A stretch of 64,000 nucleotides of DNA from Alviniconcha marisindica. Its lineage: Eukaryota; Mollusca; Gastropoda; Provannidae. Below the pieces are notes generated by a model. The model saw only the letters and a program-made list of their open reading frames with translations. It had not been told where the DNA came from and searched no databases. A program made the position numbers and the translations under genes. Shown one piece after another: positions 12,101 to 33,909 of this stretch. The stretch is taken from positions 1,130,001 to 1,194,000 of the forward strand of contig JABMCL010002109.1 of assembly GCA_018857735.1 (NCBI GenBank), read 5' to 3'. Position 1 is the stretch's first letter, and each line of letters begins with the position of its first letter.

Positions 12101-14974
12101 CAGACCCCCTCACACCCCCACCACCCCTGTTCTTTGAGATGTGGATTACTAACATCTGCTGGGCTTAATTAAACTTTAAAAATTTAATGTTTTACGTCAC
12201 GTTACAACAACAGTTGTGTGGCAAACATGACGTCTGACATAACTTTCAGGACGAAAATTACATCCAGAAAAAAAACCTGTAACTTCGTCACTCTCGCTCA
12301 CTTAACAAAATATTCTCGCAACACCACTAAACAGTCTACAAAAAGCATGCATTTATAACTGACAAGTTTTTGATGAAATTGAGTACACATCCTGAATCAA
12401 CAGTTGCACATATAAGATTTACAAGATATTGCCTTGTCATAATGAAATTCTTCACGCTGTACTCGGCTAAGTATAAAAAAACAGGTTTCAAATCTTCAGC
12501 GCGGGAAGATACCACTTTTCACAGTACTTTCATTTCGCACACCCAAATCGGCGGAAAACTTGAAAATAATCTCAACTCCCGAAAAAGCGCACAGTGCATG
12601 TTCTACATCAGATTCATGTATGTATGTCAGACCACACACCTTTCGATGTTTCCGAACAAAGACACGCCATGCGGCTGGGAGAATGAAGGCACTTAGGAAA
12701 GGTCACGTGACGTGCCGGATGTTGTCGATAAAAAGAGACTGCTTTCTTGTTTGTTTTGTACAAAATATTAGATATCTTGTAGGGACGTCAGATATTACAA
12801 CAATATCAAACGATTGGGGAAATATTCTTCAGATTTTGTGCAAAATTTTGCTGGAAAGAAAAAGAGTACCGCTGTGTAGTGCAAATGCATGGATCGGAAC
12901 ACACGCGACGTTTCCGGTGATTCCAAAGTGATGCTGTCGTTTTTCGGTTGTTCAAAGTTTTCGGTTCCGGTTTGCAACACATCTGATGTACATACAGGGC
13001 AAACATTCGCGATCAATTGATTGAAAATACAACTATCTTGAGTGTTGATGTTATATTATCCGTATAAAACGATGTTTTCCACATACAAATCAGCGATCGT
13101 TTCTCCATGTGCTTGTGATTTGTTTGTAAGCAAAGTGATGAAAATCACTCGGTACATGGATGTCCGTTTCTGGCGGTCATTTTTCGGCGCTTTTTTAGGG
13201 TGTAATGACTGTATCTTGAAATCAACTAGAGCCTGGTTGCTGAAATTATCTGTACTATATATTCATTCATTCATGCAAGTACACAACACAGCATTTAAAA
13301 TAAAAACAGTTTTCAACAATGTTTTATTTTCAACTGAAGTGCATAACCCCTTGCATGCGCACCTTTTGGCACTAAGTCATATAGAATTACCATTTTTAGT
13401 GTAAAAGCCTAGACCCCAAAGATAATATACACAAACATTCATACACATATTTTTGTGTTTGTATGAATAATCATGTTTGTTTATAACAGATTACTAACAT
13501 GTCAATGAAAGGGTACAAGAGGCTTACACACTCATAACTCATAATAAACCGGATGGGGGGGGATTGCTCTACATGATGTTGGTATGAGCAAAGCTTTGCT
13601 TCACACTAAAGGCTGCCCATGCACTACGCTCCCGTTCACCTTGTAGGATGCAACTTCTGTGTGTGGAGAGAAAGCCAGCAAACCCATCACGTGCTGCACC
13701 TCTGAAAACTGGTCCTCATCCACTGCATTGAAATACTTGCGGGCATGCCTGAAAGTGTCAAAGAATGTCAAAGATCATACCACATCCTACTGTTTTTCTT
13801 TATCAAAATTAATATTTTTCTTGAAGAATTCACTGGAAATAAGCAAACTGTCACAATGTCAGTATTTCCTTACATTTTTACACAATATTTTTCCATTCTA
13901 CTTGTTAATTTTAAATTCAGGTTGCCTTCTTCAGCCAAAGAAGATTTTCTGTCTAAACCGAGTTTCACAAGTAACAGCTTGAACAAGAACACTGGATGAA
14001 CAACTGGATGAACAAAAAACTGTCATGTGTCATGTAACTTGCTTATTGCAGGCAACAGCCTCTTTGAGGTTAAGCAGGTGAGATCCATGCCTACATCTTC
14101 AGAAGAAGAAAAAGACAAAAGTGGCTGCAGGTAGATGTTAGGCCAACTGTGATGCTTGACAGTGTTTTGCACATCCATTGCCATGAATGCTCACTCACAA
14201 AACTTGATTTCTAAATTCAAAACAAAATCAACCTGGAACTTTATATCAAAATTCTTGATGTCTAAGTTCTATTTTGATCTCTTCTACCTGTGCAACAACT
14301 CTTCTACCTGTTGAATAACTCTTTTACCTGTTGGACAAATCTTTCAGCTGTTGGACAAAACTCACCTGTTGGACTACTCTTCTACCTTTCTGGACAAAAC
14401 TTTACCTACTGGACAACTGTTCTACCTGTTGGACATCTCTTCTACCTGTTGGACAACTGTACTACTACTACCTGTTGGACAAAACTCAACCTGCTGGACA
14501 ACTTCTACCTGTTGGACAGCTGTTCTACCTGTTGGACAAAACTCTACCTGTGGGACTACTCGCATAACTGTTAGACAAAAACACTACCTACTGGACAACT
14601 CTTCTACCTGTTGGCCAAAACAAATATTGAAAGTCCTTTCCATTGAGCAAATCACACTGGCATGCCATGAGACTCTTTGGGGATAGTCTTCCATGATGGA
14701 CTTTTACGGTACACATTTCTTGCACAAGTACACTATGCAAAGATTTTGGTGCTCTGTGTGAGATTAGCATTAGGTGACAAAACCGGTCAGTGTCAGTGTG
14801 ACCTGTGCTGTACTGATGCTTACTTCACTGCCTCCAGTCCACAGCCATTTCTGATTAGTTCCACAAATTCCTGTTTTCTGATGTTGAATTCTAAGGAACT
14901 CTGCAAAGAAAACAAAACATGCCAAAATCAAAGTGAAACTTTGGCACAAAAATTTAAAAATCTCACACCAAATG

Positions 14975-15046
<72 letters not shown>

Positions 15047-18000
15047 TCTGTAAGTGTAAATCAACAGGCCAAGAGAATGTGGAATAAACTAAAGAACTGT
15101 GTATCAACTGATTATCTAAATAAGTAAATCACCCCAAATCCCATCTTTTTTCTTTCTTAAAGGCATATAGAGTAATAAACAATTAAACAAATATATTAAA
15201 AACAAAAACAACACCAAAACAAAACAAAAAAGAGGCAGTACATGTCATACTCATAGCCTTTTTTCTCTTTTCTTTTTTATTATAGTTTTTTGTTAGCCAA
15301 AATAAGGCTATAACATGTACTGCAATTTTTTTTGTCAGAATCTGAAAGTATCAAGGGTACTACTTTAGTTGCTGAAGAAAAGAAAAAAGCCATTTGGTTT
15401 AAACAAAATTTATTTATTCACCATAATCATAAGCTCAACAAATAAGTGTACAGGAAAAACAAAAGCAGTATGCTTATTTGAGTGTTACCTATAGATAAAA
15501 ATCATGACAATTACACAGACATTTACGAAAGCAAATTGTTGTCTAAAAGTCAAAGACACAAAACAAAACAAAGGCCAAAACAACAACAAAAAACAAATAA
15601 GCAACAACAACAAAACGCCATTTGCTGAGACCTGTGAATGATCACCATGTGGTCAACCTTTCTGATGCAGTTGTAAGTTGTGAAAGAAATACAGCCAAGG
15701 CCACCAAATTCAGAAAGAACAGTGAGAGCTCCAGTTTCAGAAGAAAGAAGAAAAAGGAAGAGAAGCAGAAAATGGTGTGCAGTAGAGTTTACCTTATGCT
15801 TCCGGAGCTTGGCTCTATTATCATGGCACCAAGTTAAGCAGGGCCCTGTTTCCTTTCGTTTCAATGACTCCTCCACTTCACGGGAAGTCATAAACAGTGC
15901 CACATTTGTAAGATCCTGGAGACAACATACACAGACCCATTTATGAACAAAAGACCTTCACGGGACTATGAGCATTTGAACACCATTTCATGTACCATTT
16001 GGTAAAGTATCATTATGCACACATAATTATATATGTAACAACACATACTATATAACTATCGAAGGACAATGCAATTCACACAGTCACAAAGAAGACCTCA
16101 AAACCATAAGGATGATGAATATGGAATAAGTTACAATGAAACAAAAAAGCCAATGCTCAGCAGGGTGACACAGTGATTAAAATTACAAACAAACAAGCAT
16201 GACTGTTGCTTTTTAAAATGCCTATATGATAACTATATAAACCATGATGTGTCTGAGAAAAGGGGTCAAGGTTACCAACACTTTTCATGAGAGTCAGAAA
16301 AAAAGAGGAAAAAAAGAGAGGATGGGAGGCTCTACACCATGAAACTACATCTTAAAATTCATTGTTATGCCACAATTTGTTCCCCTCTCAATAAAAAGGA
16401 ACAATATGTAACCAAGCTAAAAATAAAAATAAAAAAATACAGAACTACAAAAGCCCTTTTTTGTACCCACTACAAGTACAAGGGGCATGAAAATAATCAA
16501 TGCTGCCCCCCCCCCCCCCCCCCCCCACAAACACATAAAAATCTTTAACTGGAAATTACCATAATTCAAATTATGTTGACTTTTAAAAGATAATGTTTGT
16601 CAAACTTTTCATCATAAAAGGCTACCATCTTCTGCATAGTGGGTGACACAAAAACCAAAATAAATGAAAAAAGTTATTTTTTAAGACCAAATCATCACAG
16701 TACATTGAAGTATTGAAATTCTTTTCAAGCTCTCTCTTGGGAAAAGAAGTTATGCAGTTTCACAATGAAAAAAGGTGTGAAGCTGTTCTACAGTTAATGA
16801 AAAATGCAAAAGAACACAGTAAATAATTTGCATCCAACTTCTTTCTGGCTTCCTTGAGGGAGATTATGGCATCTCCCGTTCTACTGATCTGACCATCTAC
16901 TGACAGTAAATTAAATCAGAGTTTCACAATGAAACAAAGATGCCAAAAAGAACCCGCCATTATCTGTACCTCAATGCCGGAATGCTGAGCTAAGCGAATG
17001 GCTGTGTTATAGTAGCCAGCTCTCAGGAAGTACTCCACCAGCATGCGATCCAGGCGAGTTTTCTGCCACAGTGGAAGACGTTTTTCGTTGTAGGATTCAA
17101 CTTCCTGCAAGTGCTCAACTCTGCGCTTGATGCTGCGCGTCGACTCAATTTCACTTTGTATCGTCTCATCAGCCTGTTGGGTACATAAATGGATTGTATT
17201 ATAAGGTAAGTTCTCTGATCAAATTGCAGTCTAGTTGCATTTAAATAAAGAAATCATATACATGTATATTACTTATTAGTTATAATGTAGAATCCAAGAA
17301 AAAGCTAATGTTAAGGTTTCTGTCACAGAGAACAGATAGCTGAACAAACACTCATCACTGCATCGGCATAGGAAGTACTCATTATATAAAAAAAAAATGT
17401 TCATGTCAGTCAGGAAGTGAAGAACAAGTAGTAATATTGATGTCAGTGATGATGCAAATTTGCAAAAAAATTAGTGCAAGTCTTTCTGTAACTGAACCAC
17501 ACTTTCAGCATACTCAGATACTGTACCATTCCAGCGTAAGAGATCAAAATCATACTGCAGTACATATACTCATTACTGCCAACCATGCTGGAATCTACCT
17601 AATAAAAGCTTCATCTCTAACTAGTCTAAGGTTAATGCAGAATATATATTAAGAACACGACTGCTTACCTTCCGCTTGAGGAAAGAGAGGTTCTCTACCA
17701 TGGTTCCTAAGACAGAAGTCACCTCTCCAACAGTCACAGGACTTTGTAAAGCTTTCTCCAATTCATTGCCAGTGGCCTGGGCTCGGGCAGCTTCTTTGTC
17801 AATTGCCTTCTGGGCAAACCGAAACCGTTTGTTCAGCACTTCGTAGGGGACCTGAAAATAATCATGTACTCATTTATGTGCTATTTCTCCAAATTAGAGC
17901 ACATAGCCCATTATAAAGCAATGAACCAAAACACGAGTCCACACACACACACACACACACACAGAGTCAATAGGATAGCCTGAAGAAGTGAGATTTGAAA

Positions 18001-18684
18001 GATGTAAGTATGACTGATGAGCTAACTTGCAAGGAAGACTGTTCCAGCCAGACAGTGCAGCGTAAGAAAAAGACCTCTCACCAAGTAACTATGTGGGCAC
18101 AGAGGGAAGACAAAAAATAAAGGTATCAGAAGAAGAGCGTAGCTAGCAGGTTGATTTGTAAACTTTGACAGCAGCAGTAGAGTTGAGGCAGATAAAATGA
18201 TAAACAGATATATTGTTTACAAGATGTACAGTCCTAAACTTTGAGCCAAAATTATTTCTTGTGCTACTTTTAATGCAGTTAAATTTGTTAAAAAGACATC
18301 ATTTTCCAATTTTAGTTTTTAACTTTTAGATATTTTTAGCTTGATAATCACCTGTCTATTTGCGCTTGGTGGTCATGGCACCGCACCATAAATCAACTCA
18401 GCCAGGCTGCAATCACTGCAGCTTTGGTTTAAATTACTAAGTTTTAGGGGCCGCTCTTTGGGTAATGGGAGACATTGAAGCGACAGTATGAAAAACTTTC
18501 TGTTGGGAAAACACTGAATTTGTTTTTCATGTCACCATGCGTGTGCCCTCATGCCAAGTCTACTGTAGTATTACTATTACTAGTATTTGGTCTAATGTGT
18601 CTGTGTCAGTCACTAACTGCTGAATGCAGTATCAGTGAGTCAGAGTGTGTGTGTGTGTGTGTGTGTTTGAGAGTGTGTGAGTGT

Positions 18685-18749
<65 letters not shown>

Positions 18750-19486
18750 CTGTATATGTATCCAATCTTCAGAATTAAGCTGTCAAAGGACTGACCATTC
18801 ACAACACAACCTTGTATATTGCATTGAGAGATAGGGGGAGAGACAGATGTCAGCTGATCTCCAGTTACACCAAACCCAGCTGGCAGCTGTCAAACTCCAA
18901 CCAGTGTAATAGTATACACAACACATACTCCACCCATACTGTCCCCAGAGTCAATTTTTTGCATACCTGTTTTGCAGCTTCATTTCAGCTGTCGGTATTC
19001 AACTGAACATTTTTTCTTTTTAAAATCAGACAATTCCCTCAAGAGTTAAAAAGATTAATCAAATGTTTTTGCAGCAGAAACTCCACTATTATAGTTCTCC
19101 ATAGTGTCGCCCAATGAGTAGCCCTTAGGCCTAAAACTGAACTTAGCAAAAGCTGCCAAGACTGCAGCCTGGGTGAGTTATAAATGTACAGTCTATCATT
19201 GTATCAAGAGAAAAATGTCAGTCGCCATGACTGTAGCCTGGCCAGGTTTGTTCAGGCCACTATGAAAGAAGAAGAGTAAATAAAAACAAAAAGAACACCC
19301 CACTGTGTTTAAGATTTTCAGTTTCATGGAGCCATTGCAACCCAGAAAACTGAAAATCTTAAACACAGTGAGGTGTTCTGTTTGTTTTTATTTACTCTTC
19401 TTCTTTCATATTATAATGTATATATGCTCAAAAATTCTAAATATGGGCAAACAAGGCTGAAAGTGGACAAAGAAGCTTGCATACTT

Positions 19487-19544
<58 letters not shown>

Positions 19545-20968
19545 AGTTTGAATATGAATGGATAGCCTGATTCTGTTTTTAACATTGTCCAGAGTGTGCC
19601 TTAGCTGTCTGGTGTCCAAACAAGCACAAAGACATCCAACTGCTGGAAGAAGTTCAACGCTGAGCAACAGAAGCTCTACATAGACAGAACACCAGGCAGC
19701 TGAGCACTGTTAGTGTTAGTGTTACAGAACTTGTATCCAATCCATGCTTGAAAATCTCAAATGGACAAGTCTTGGGGTGCTCTACAAAATCAACAATGGC
19801 CTTGTAGACATAACCCAGCAAGCCTCTTCCACCACTCTGACCTTAGGATCAGAGGAGCACAAAGACTGCACCAGGAACAGACCCAATATCCTGTCCTTGT
19901 TTACTCCTTCCCCCGTGCAGTCTCTGAATCAGTGAATGAAACCTCCCCCCAATCGCTATTTCTTCAGCTCCTTCACTCAAGTCTTTCCAGAGTAGACTAG
20001 GCCAGTCCCCACAAACTGCAGCTGTTCTCTACCTCCATAAAACATCAAGACCATGAATGTATTATATATATATAGTTTTATGTTACATCACCTGCCTTTT
20101 TCCCCCCCCCCCCCCCCCCCCCCCTTTAGAGTAAGGGTATTATAGAGTATTGTCTTTTAAGACTAAGAGTATTATACTTTAGTTTATTTTTAATTTTTAT
20201 AGAGTATTATAGACCCAAGGCACTGAATGTGACCACCTCTTATACACACAATGCTGCAGGACTTGTAACATTCAAACCGAGCCCAGTATTTAATAAGAAG
20301 AAAAAGAAGAACCCAGTCTGTGACAGGATGAAAAATAACCAACAAAAGACTGTGATGATCAGGAGACTACATCAGCACATGCAGGAGTAGGCCCAATCTT
20401 TGTGGTACATTTGATCTCACAGGGACTGACTCTGACCATATCCCCTAAATGATAACTGCCACCCTTCTCTCTTGATGCAAGCTCAAAATCTACTGGTTAC
20501 TGGTATCAATTATAAAATACCAATATTATCTTGATCTAGTCTAAACCATTAAACGACGCGACCGACTTGATACTTGTTTTTCTAGTCAAGGTCTTAACTT
20601 GTGTTACTTTGTTACGTTCCTCTTTTGTTTTGCTGTTGTTTTCTTCGTTATATGTATCTTCGGTCGAGATGAAATTGAAAACCCCACGATCCAAATGTTG
20701 ACACGTATTGCCATTTGTTCCTTTTTCGTGGGTGAGATTTTCTTCGCAGTTCGTCTCCGACGAGTTCAGTTAGACTCTCTGGAGATCAGTTCTCACCAGC
20801 AGTCACACGCTCATTACATTTACTCTTCGTGTGAGTTGAAATATTTTGTAAAGTAATAATTTACATCACATGACTGTATTACCGACAACACTGAGCAACC
20901 AGACTAAGAAAAGGAAGAGTTTGGCATACTTTCAGCGTACTGTGCTCCAGTGACTTCAAGTCCGCCAT
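9106..20968 (-). CDS. maea: MAEA, CTLH/GID E3 ubiquitin ligase subunit (nine coding exons, complete)
   Basis: Coding exons in transcript order: 20968-20930, 17851-17669, 17173-16970, 15915-15793, 14900-14824, 13748-13640, 10868-10738, 10290-10095, 9207-9106. Every junction has GT and AG, and the phases close to give 387 residues (human about 396). The family member is a RING-type core subunit of the CTLH (yeast GID) complex, acting with RMND5 proteins in nucleus and cytoplasm. Visible landmarks are: [10 protein letters not shown] start; [10 protein letters not shown] and a helical region (14-142); [18 protein letters not shown] (LisH-like); [11 protein letters not shown] (CTLH, about 155-210); HARKYFNAV with [10 protein letters not shown] (CRA region); and the atypical RING with CPVCSR at 303-308, AHC ending at 322, NPPMMLPNG at 340-348, VVCPRTKE from 367 and C-terminal VFVM. 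The start has a good context and its upstream frame is not conserved. Introns carry many repeats listed separately. It is divergent from CtBP. Certainty is very high. Confidence 0.97.
9255..9612. repeat. About 26-bp minisatellite in last MAEA intron
   Basis: A dozen imperfect copies of GAACAGATTTAGTTATGTTT plus ACTGCA. Some units carry an extra AACA, so the period varies between 26 and 30 bases. Confidence 0.93.
11425..13380. mobile_element. Possible non-autonomous DNA element bounded by 26-bp inverted repeats
   Basis: Bases 11425-11450 and 13355-13380 are inverted copies, matching at 25 of 26 positions, around the core CACCTTTTGGCACTAAGTCA. They enclose about 1.9 kb of AT-rich sequence with no transposase frame, all inside the MAEA intron between the exons at 10738-10868 and 13640-13748. 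No target-site duplication is obvious, so this may instead be two unrelated copies of one short repeat. Confidence 0.3.
14283..14630. repeat. About 22-bp minisatellite in a MAEA intron
   Basis: Irregular head-to-tail copies of CTTCTACCTGTTGGACAA, with AACT or CTGT linkers of varying length. Confidence 0.9.
14974..15042. repeat. AT microsatellite
   Basis: About 34 uninterrupted TA/AT units in a MAEA intron. A shorter one lies near 10885-10902. Confidence 0.97.
16507..16527. repeat. Poly-C tract
   Basis: A run of about 21 C residues in a MAEA intron, one of many long C or G runs in this window. Confidence 0.95.
18642..18748. repeat. GT microsatellite
   Basis: A GT run of about 105 bases with a short GAGAGTGTGAGTGTG interruption, inside MAEA intron 1. 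Confidence 0.95.
19261..19410. mobile_element. Near-perfect 150-bp hairpin, MITE-like
   Basis: Bases 19261-19325 and 19346-19410 are inverted copies of 65 bases with about three mismatches, separated by a 20-base loop. The arms begin TATGAAAGAAGAAGAG. A TA at each outer edge could be the target duplication of a Tc1/mariner-type miniature element. It lies inside MAEA intron 1, so the nascent RNA would fold into a long hairpin. No coding content is present. Confidence 0.75.
19489..19541. repeat. AT microsatellite
   Basis: An uninterrupted TA run just downstream of the hairpin, with a short imperfect tail. Confidence 0.95.
19560..20030 (+). mobile_element. Decayed LINE reverse transcriptase C-terminal fragment
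   Basis: Broken frames on the plus strand read, in order, [20 protein letters not shown] (overlapping [10 protein letters not shown] in a second frame), [21 protein letters not shown] and SFPRAVSE, ending with SLSRVD. This order (LEEVQRRAT-like, LxWxSL, MYKIxNGLV, YSFFPRAVxxWN) is the familiar C-terminal end of CR1/L2/Jockey-type reverse transcriptases. Several stops and frameshifts make it clearly dead. It sits antisense inside MAEA intron 1. Confidence 0.7.
20103..20124. repeat. Poly-C tract
   Basis: About 22 consecutive C residues directly after the LINE remnant region. Confidence 0.95.
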
Positions 20969-23900
20969 GATCGGACAGATTGGGTCAAAGGTTATCAGCA
21001 CAAAACAGGCAAATTGAATAAAACTTTTTAAAACATCGTGATATTTCAGTTATTATTTGTATACCAATTATCATGAGCACTTTAAAACCTAAAAAATAAA
21101 TAATTCTCGTAATATATCGTCATCACGTGAAAAGCTGAGATTTTAGCGCCATTGAGCTGCAAAGTTCGCCAGGCGGCTTATGGTACGCGTAATTTACGAA
21201 GTGTGCACTTCTCTTTGACGACTCGATGTTTGTATTACTTCGATAAAGATTAATTCTATACGTATTACTCTCTGCAAATTGTTTAGTCGTTCTGCCATCA
21301 AGGCAGTTTCTTTTATTGGATGTGGCAGTGATCAGATTTTACGGTTTTCCACTTGGCGGCTGCCTTTGTCTTGGCGTTCGATCAAAGGTAATGCTTGTCT
21401 TCAGCACACAGTGCTGTTATCGTAGTGTTTCATCGTCTGTGTTTGTAGTCATTTGTCACTGTACATATTCAGTCCAAAGAGGAATTGAAAAACAACCTCC
21501 AATGTGGGCATGACACGTGTCCTGCTGTGCAACTGATCGACTACTGGGGTCAGAAATAGGTCAGATGTGCGGCGCTTTTTTTTTTTTTTTGCCAAGTAAA
21601 AAAGAGAAAAAAAAGAAAAGAAAATCCGAGCCGGTCAAGTGCCTGTTTTGGTTAAATTATGCTTTTAGTGATATCAAATTACGTCGATCTTTAGAGCGTC
21701 AGTAATCTGGCTTTGATGAAGGATGAAGTGAAATTAGAGATTTACTCGGTGCAGCGCGGGAAGAAGTTCAGAAGGGGAGGGGAGGAGGAAAGCTTCAGAC
21801 GGACGCCGCTTTTTGTGAGGCGCACATTGTCGGTGCATTCTATGCAAATGACCTCCAGCAGAGCCTTGAGGGCTCATGTAACTGCATTCTTTCAACAGTG
21901 TCAGTATAACGTTCTGTGTCTAGACTTTGTCTTTAGTTGTCTGTGTCAGTGATAACGACAGTCACGGCTTAAGTAACAGGGAGGCATGCACAATGTTGAC
22001 ATAAGCACGCACAGCAGTTCTAACTTTGCGGTAGTACTTGCACAATGAATGTATCAGTGTATGTGGCTGCCTGTGCACTAACCAAGTGTAAAAAATAGAC
22101 ATCAGCATAATGACTTTGAAAAACCAAAAATAAAAAATCAGCACTTGTTTATTAATTTTGTGTGGGTATTCATACTGATACACAAACAAACAAAAACCAG
22201 CATGATTTATTGATGGTTGTTGGTACTATCAATTTTGGAAGTGAAACTGAATATGTAAAAAATTGTCATGTGTATTTCCTTCCTTTTGTTTTTTCCTTTT
22301 CATATTTCCTTTTAGTTTTACTATTTTAGATTGGTCTGTACTCCATGGACATTGGTTCATATATTGTCATTTGTATAGTAGTAATACTAATAGGGAGCAG
22401 GTTTGCACACGCCAACAGCAGCAACATAAAGTGCTTTGATAATTAACCAAATAATGGACATGAAGCATCAAGACAGTGCAGTGTCTGGGAACCCTTTCAC
22501 AAAAAAGACAGGATAAATAAAAAAAAGATCTGCCTCTGTGTGAGATAATAAAATGTGACAATGACAGTGTCATACTCATAGACCTCATAAAATGGCACAA
22601 ATGTAAATTCATGTTACAGGATGTGGGGGGGTGGGGGGGGGGCATTGAACATAGTAATGGTTGACTGAGGAGTGAGTGCCCTTAGTTTTAGCTACTTTTA
22701 GTTTCACATAAAGATACACTATATTTTATCAGCAACTATGTTATTTTAACTGATTTTTGTCCAAAAAATATTGCAGCTGTAGTGTGGTACAAGAGCCAAC
22801 AAATGTGTAAGTTACTGTTATGGATTTTTTTTTTTTTTTTAAATATTGTTATGGAATATTATAAACAATCTGGTTAAGCGGTCTGTCAGTAAATGGATCA
22901 AAAAGCGTAAAGAATGCCTTGTAATTTGTGTTGTTTTATTTACAATTACCCTACATCTGTTGTAACTGAATGACAGATTTACTTTCAACTTTTCTGCAGA
23001 TAACAAGATGACGTCACTTTGTGACCAATTTTGGCCTCTTGTGGACCTGGAGGGCTGAGTGGACTCCAGTTGACCGCATCCGGTAAAAGAATCATTTTTT
23101 TTGGTCATTTTAACAGTTTTCTTTCTTTCTTCTGGGGGTGGGGAGTGACATCACATTCACAGCTTTAAAAAAAAGAAAAGGGTGGGGTGGGGGGGGTAAG
23201 TAACTTGGTGTTTTATGCCCAGTGAACTGTTGAGGTTAGGGGGGGGGGGGGGGGGCTGCAGACCATTTTCTGTCTGTGCATAAAACTTTTAAAGGAAGGA
23301 GAACTGGGACTGACTCAGCAGTTGTAACATTGATGAAATTGAGGGTTGATGACTTGATCAGTAGTTACTGAATCAACTTACTTTGTGACTGTGATTAACC
23401 AAGTTAGTGACTTGCTGAGAATATGGTAAGGCAGGTGGATGTTGATGAACACACTACAGGTGGCATACTACTGACTTAGTCAAAGTGAGTAACCAAGTTA
23501 GTAAGAGTAAGACTTGCTGAGAATATGGTAAGGCAGGTGGATGTTGGTGAACACACTGCAGGTAGCATACTACTAGTACTAAAGAATAAAGTCACAGAAT
23601 AGCAGTGCAGCATTTATAAATTCATGTGTTTCATTACTGTTTGTGTGTGTGTGGTTTCCTCAGGCAATTAAAAAAAAGAGAAGATAATTGCTGATGAATA
23701 GTATTACTATTACTGTATTAGTAATTAGTATGAATTGTTAAAACTTTGATATAATTTATTTGAGTGTGCTTGCTGCTTATTTCTTTATTTGATTTGTTCA
23801 CTATGGTCTGTTCTGCAAAAAATACTGGGGATTCACATTCTAAAAAAGTTAGTTCTTCTTTATTTTAGTCTTTATTTGGTCACAGGTTAATGATACTACT

Positions 23901-24115
23901 GTTTTGTCAATATTTGATGTCTGTTATCTGTGTTTCTGATTCAAGACATAAAAATGTTTTGGTGGACCAGCCATCCTGCACTGATTCGGTGTCATTTTGT
24001 GTGTGCTTCATGTTCGGAACTGAGTTTGATTGAGGGGTTGTGCTTTGTGTCAGGTTCTAGCTGTGCCAGTGTTGGTGGCAGCCAGGACCCCGTGACCAGT
24101 TCTAGTCAGTGGCAT
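20969..24115. promoter_or_regulatory. Divergent MAEA/CtBP intergenic region
   Basis: About 3.1 kb between the two start codons. The part closest to MAEA (about 20970-21500) has several CG-containing stretches (CACGTG-like at 21124, GTACGCGTAA at 21184) and probably holds the MAEA promoter. A CG-richer patch at 21740-21840 could be a CtBP promoter or untranslated first exon. The remainder (21960-23900) is AT-rich with G-runs near 22626-22640 and 23184-23253. No TATA box or transcription start can be fixed from sequence alone. Confidence 0.4.
23194..23228 (-). repeat. Copy of a dispersed SINE-like tail
   Basis: Minus-strand CACTGGGCATAAAACACCAA followed by GTTACTTAC. The same tail recurs at about 9990-10022, 25820-25875, 29512-29560, 45795-45850, 46460-46510 and, inverted, 46958-46993. 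Confidence 0.6.
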
Positions 24116-33337
<9,222 letters not shown>

Positions 33338-33859
33338 CGGGGAGGTGGCAGCCCAACTGTGCTGTATGTGGCAGCGTTGGCAGGCAGGCAGGCTGGCAGG
33401 CAGGCAGGCATGTGTTGACAGCATCATTCTGATGGTGTGATTGTTGTGTGGCCGCAGCCCTTGACTGCACAACTCCCCCCACCCCCCACCCACCCACGTG
33501 TTGTTTTTCCACCGCCTCTTGTGCACCGACCGACCTACCACCATCCTGTTGTAGTTGTGTGTTTTTTAAGCCCCCCTCCCCCCTTTCCTTCACCTGCTGC
33601 CTGTGTGTGGTATGGTGTGGTGTGTGTGTATGTTTAGTGTCAGGTCACCGTGTGCGCTCACTGCAGACCTTCACCCGCCCACCACCTTGTCGTGTGTCTG
33701 TCTGTCTGCTGGGATTGCCCCAGTCTCCTCCTCCTCCCAGGTGCTAGCACCGTGCTCACTCGTTGACTCTTGTGAATGTAGAATGTACTACTACACCACA
33801 GTGTAAAGCCGCTTGTGTTGACATGGACGATGACCCACTTTTGATCCTGTCCCTCTCAG

Positions 33860-33909
33860 GTGCGGGGCCGCCCAGCCAGCTGTTTGACCCCCACTCCGCG
33901 CCGCGGTAA
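33860..33909 (+). CDS. CtBP: Candidate alternative last exon of CtBP
   Basis: A strong acceptor (CCTGTCCCTCTCAG) is followed by a short frame that joins in phase to the exon ending at 30281. The split codon A|GT gives Ser, then AGPPSQLFDPHSAPR and TAA at 33907-33909. Skipping the exon at 33114-33337 would replace its 74-residue tail with about 16 residues, giving a short isoform of roughly 389 residues. Drosophila CtBP is known to have long and short C-terminal isoforms. Without transcripts this remains a prediction; the segment could simply be 3' UTR of the long form. Confidence 0.45.

Noticed and set aside
15550..15903. Single 117-codon minus-strand frame as a stand-alone gene
   Set aside because: Only its part at 15793-15903 is coding, as part of the MAEA exon 15793-15915. 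The remainder runs past the donor into intron sequence.
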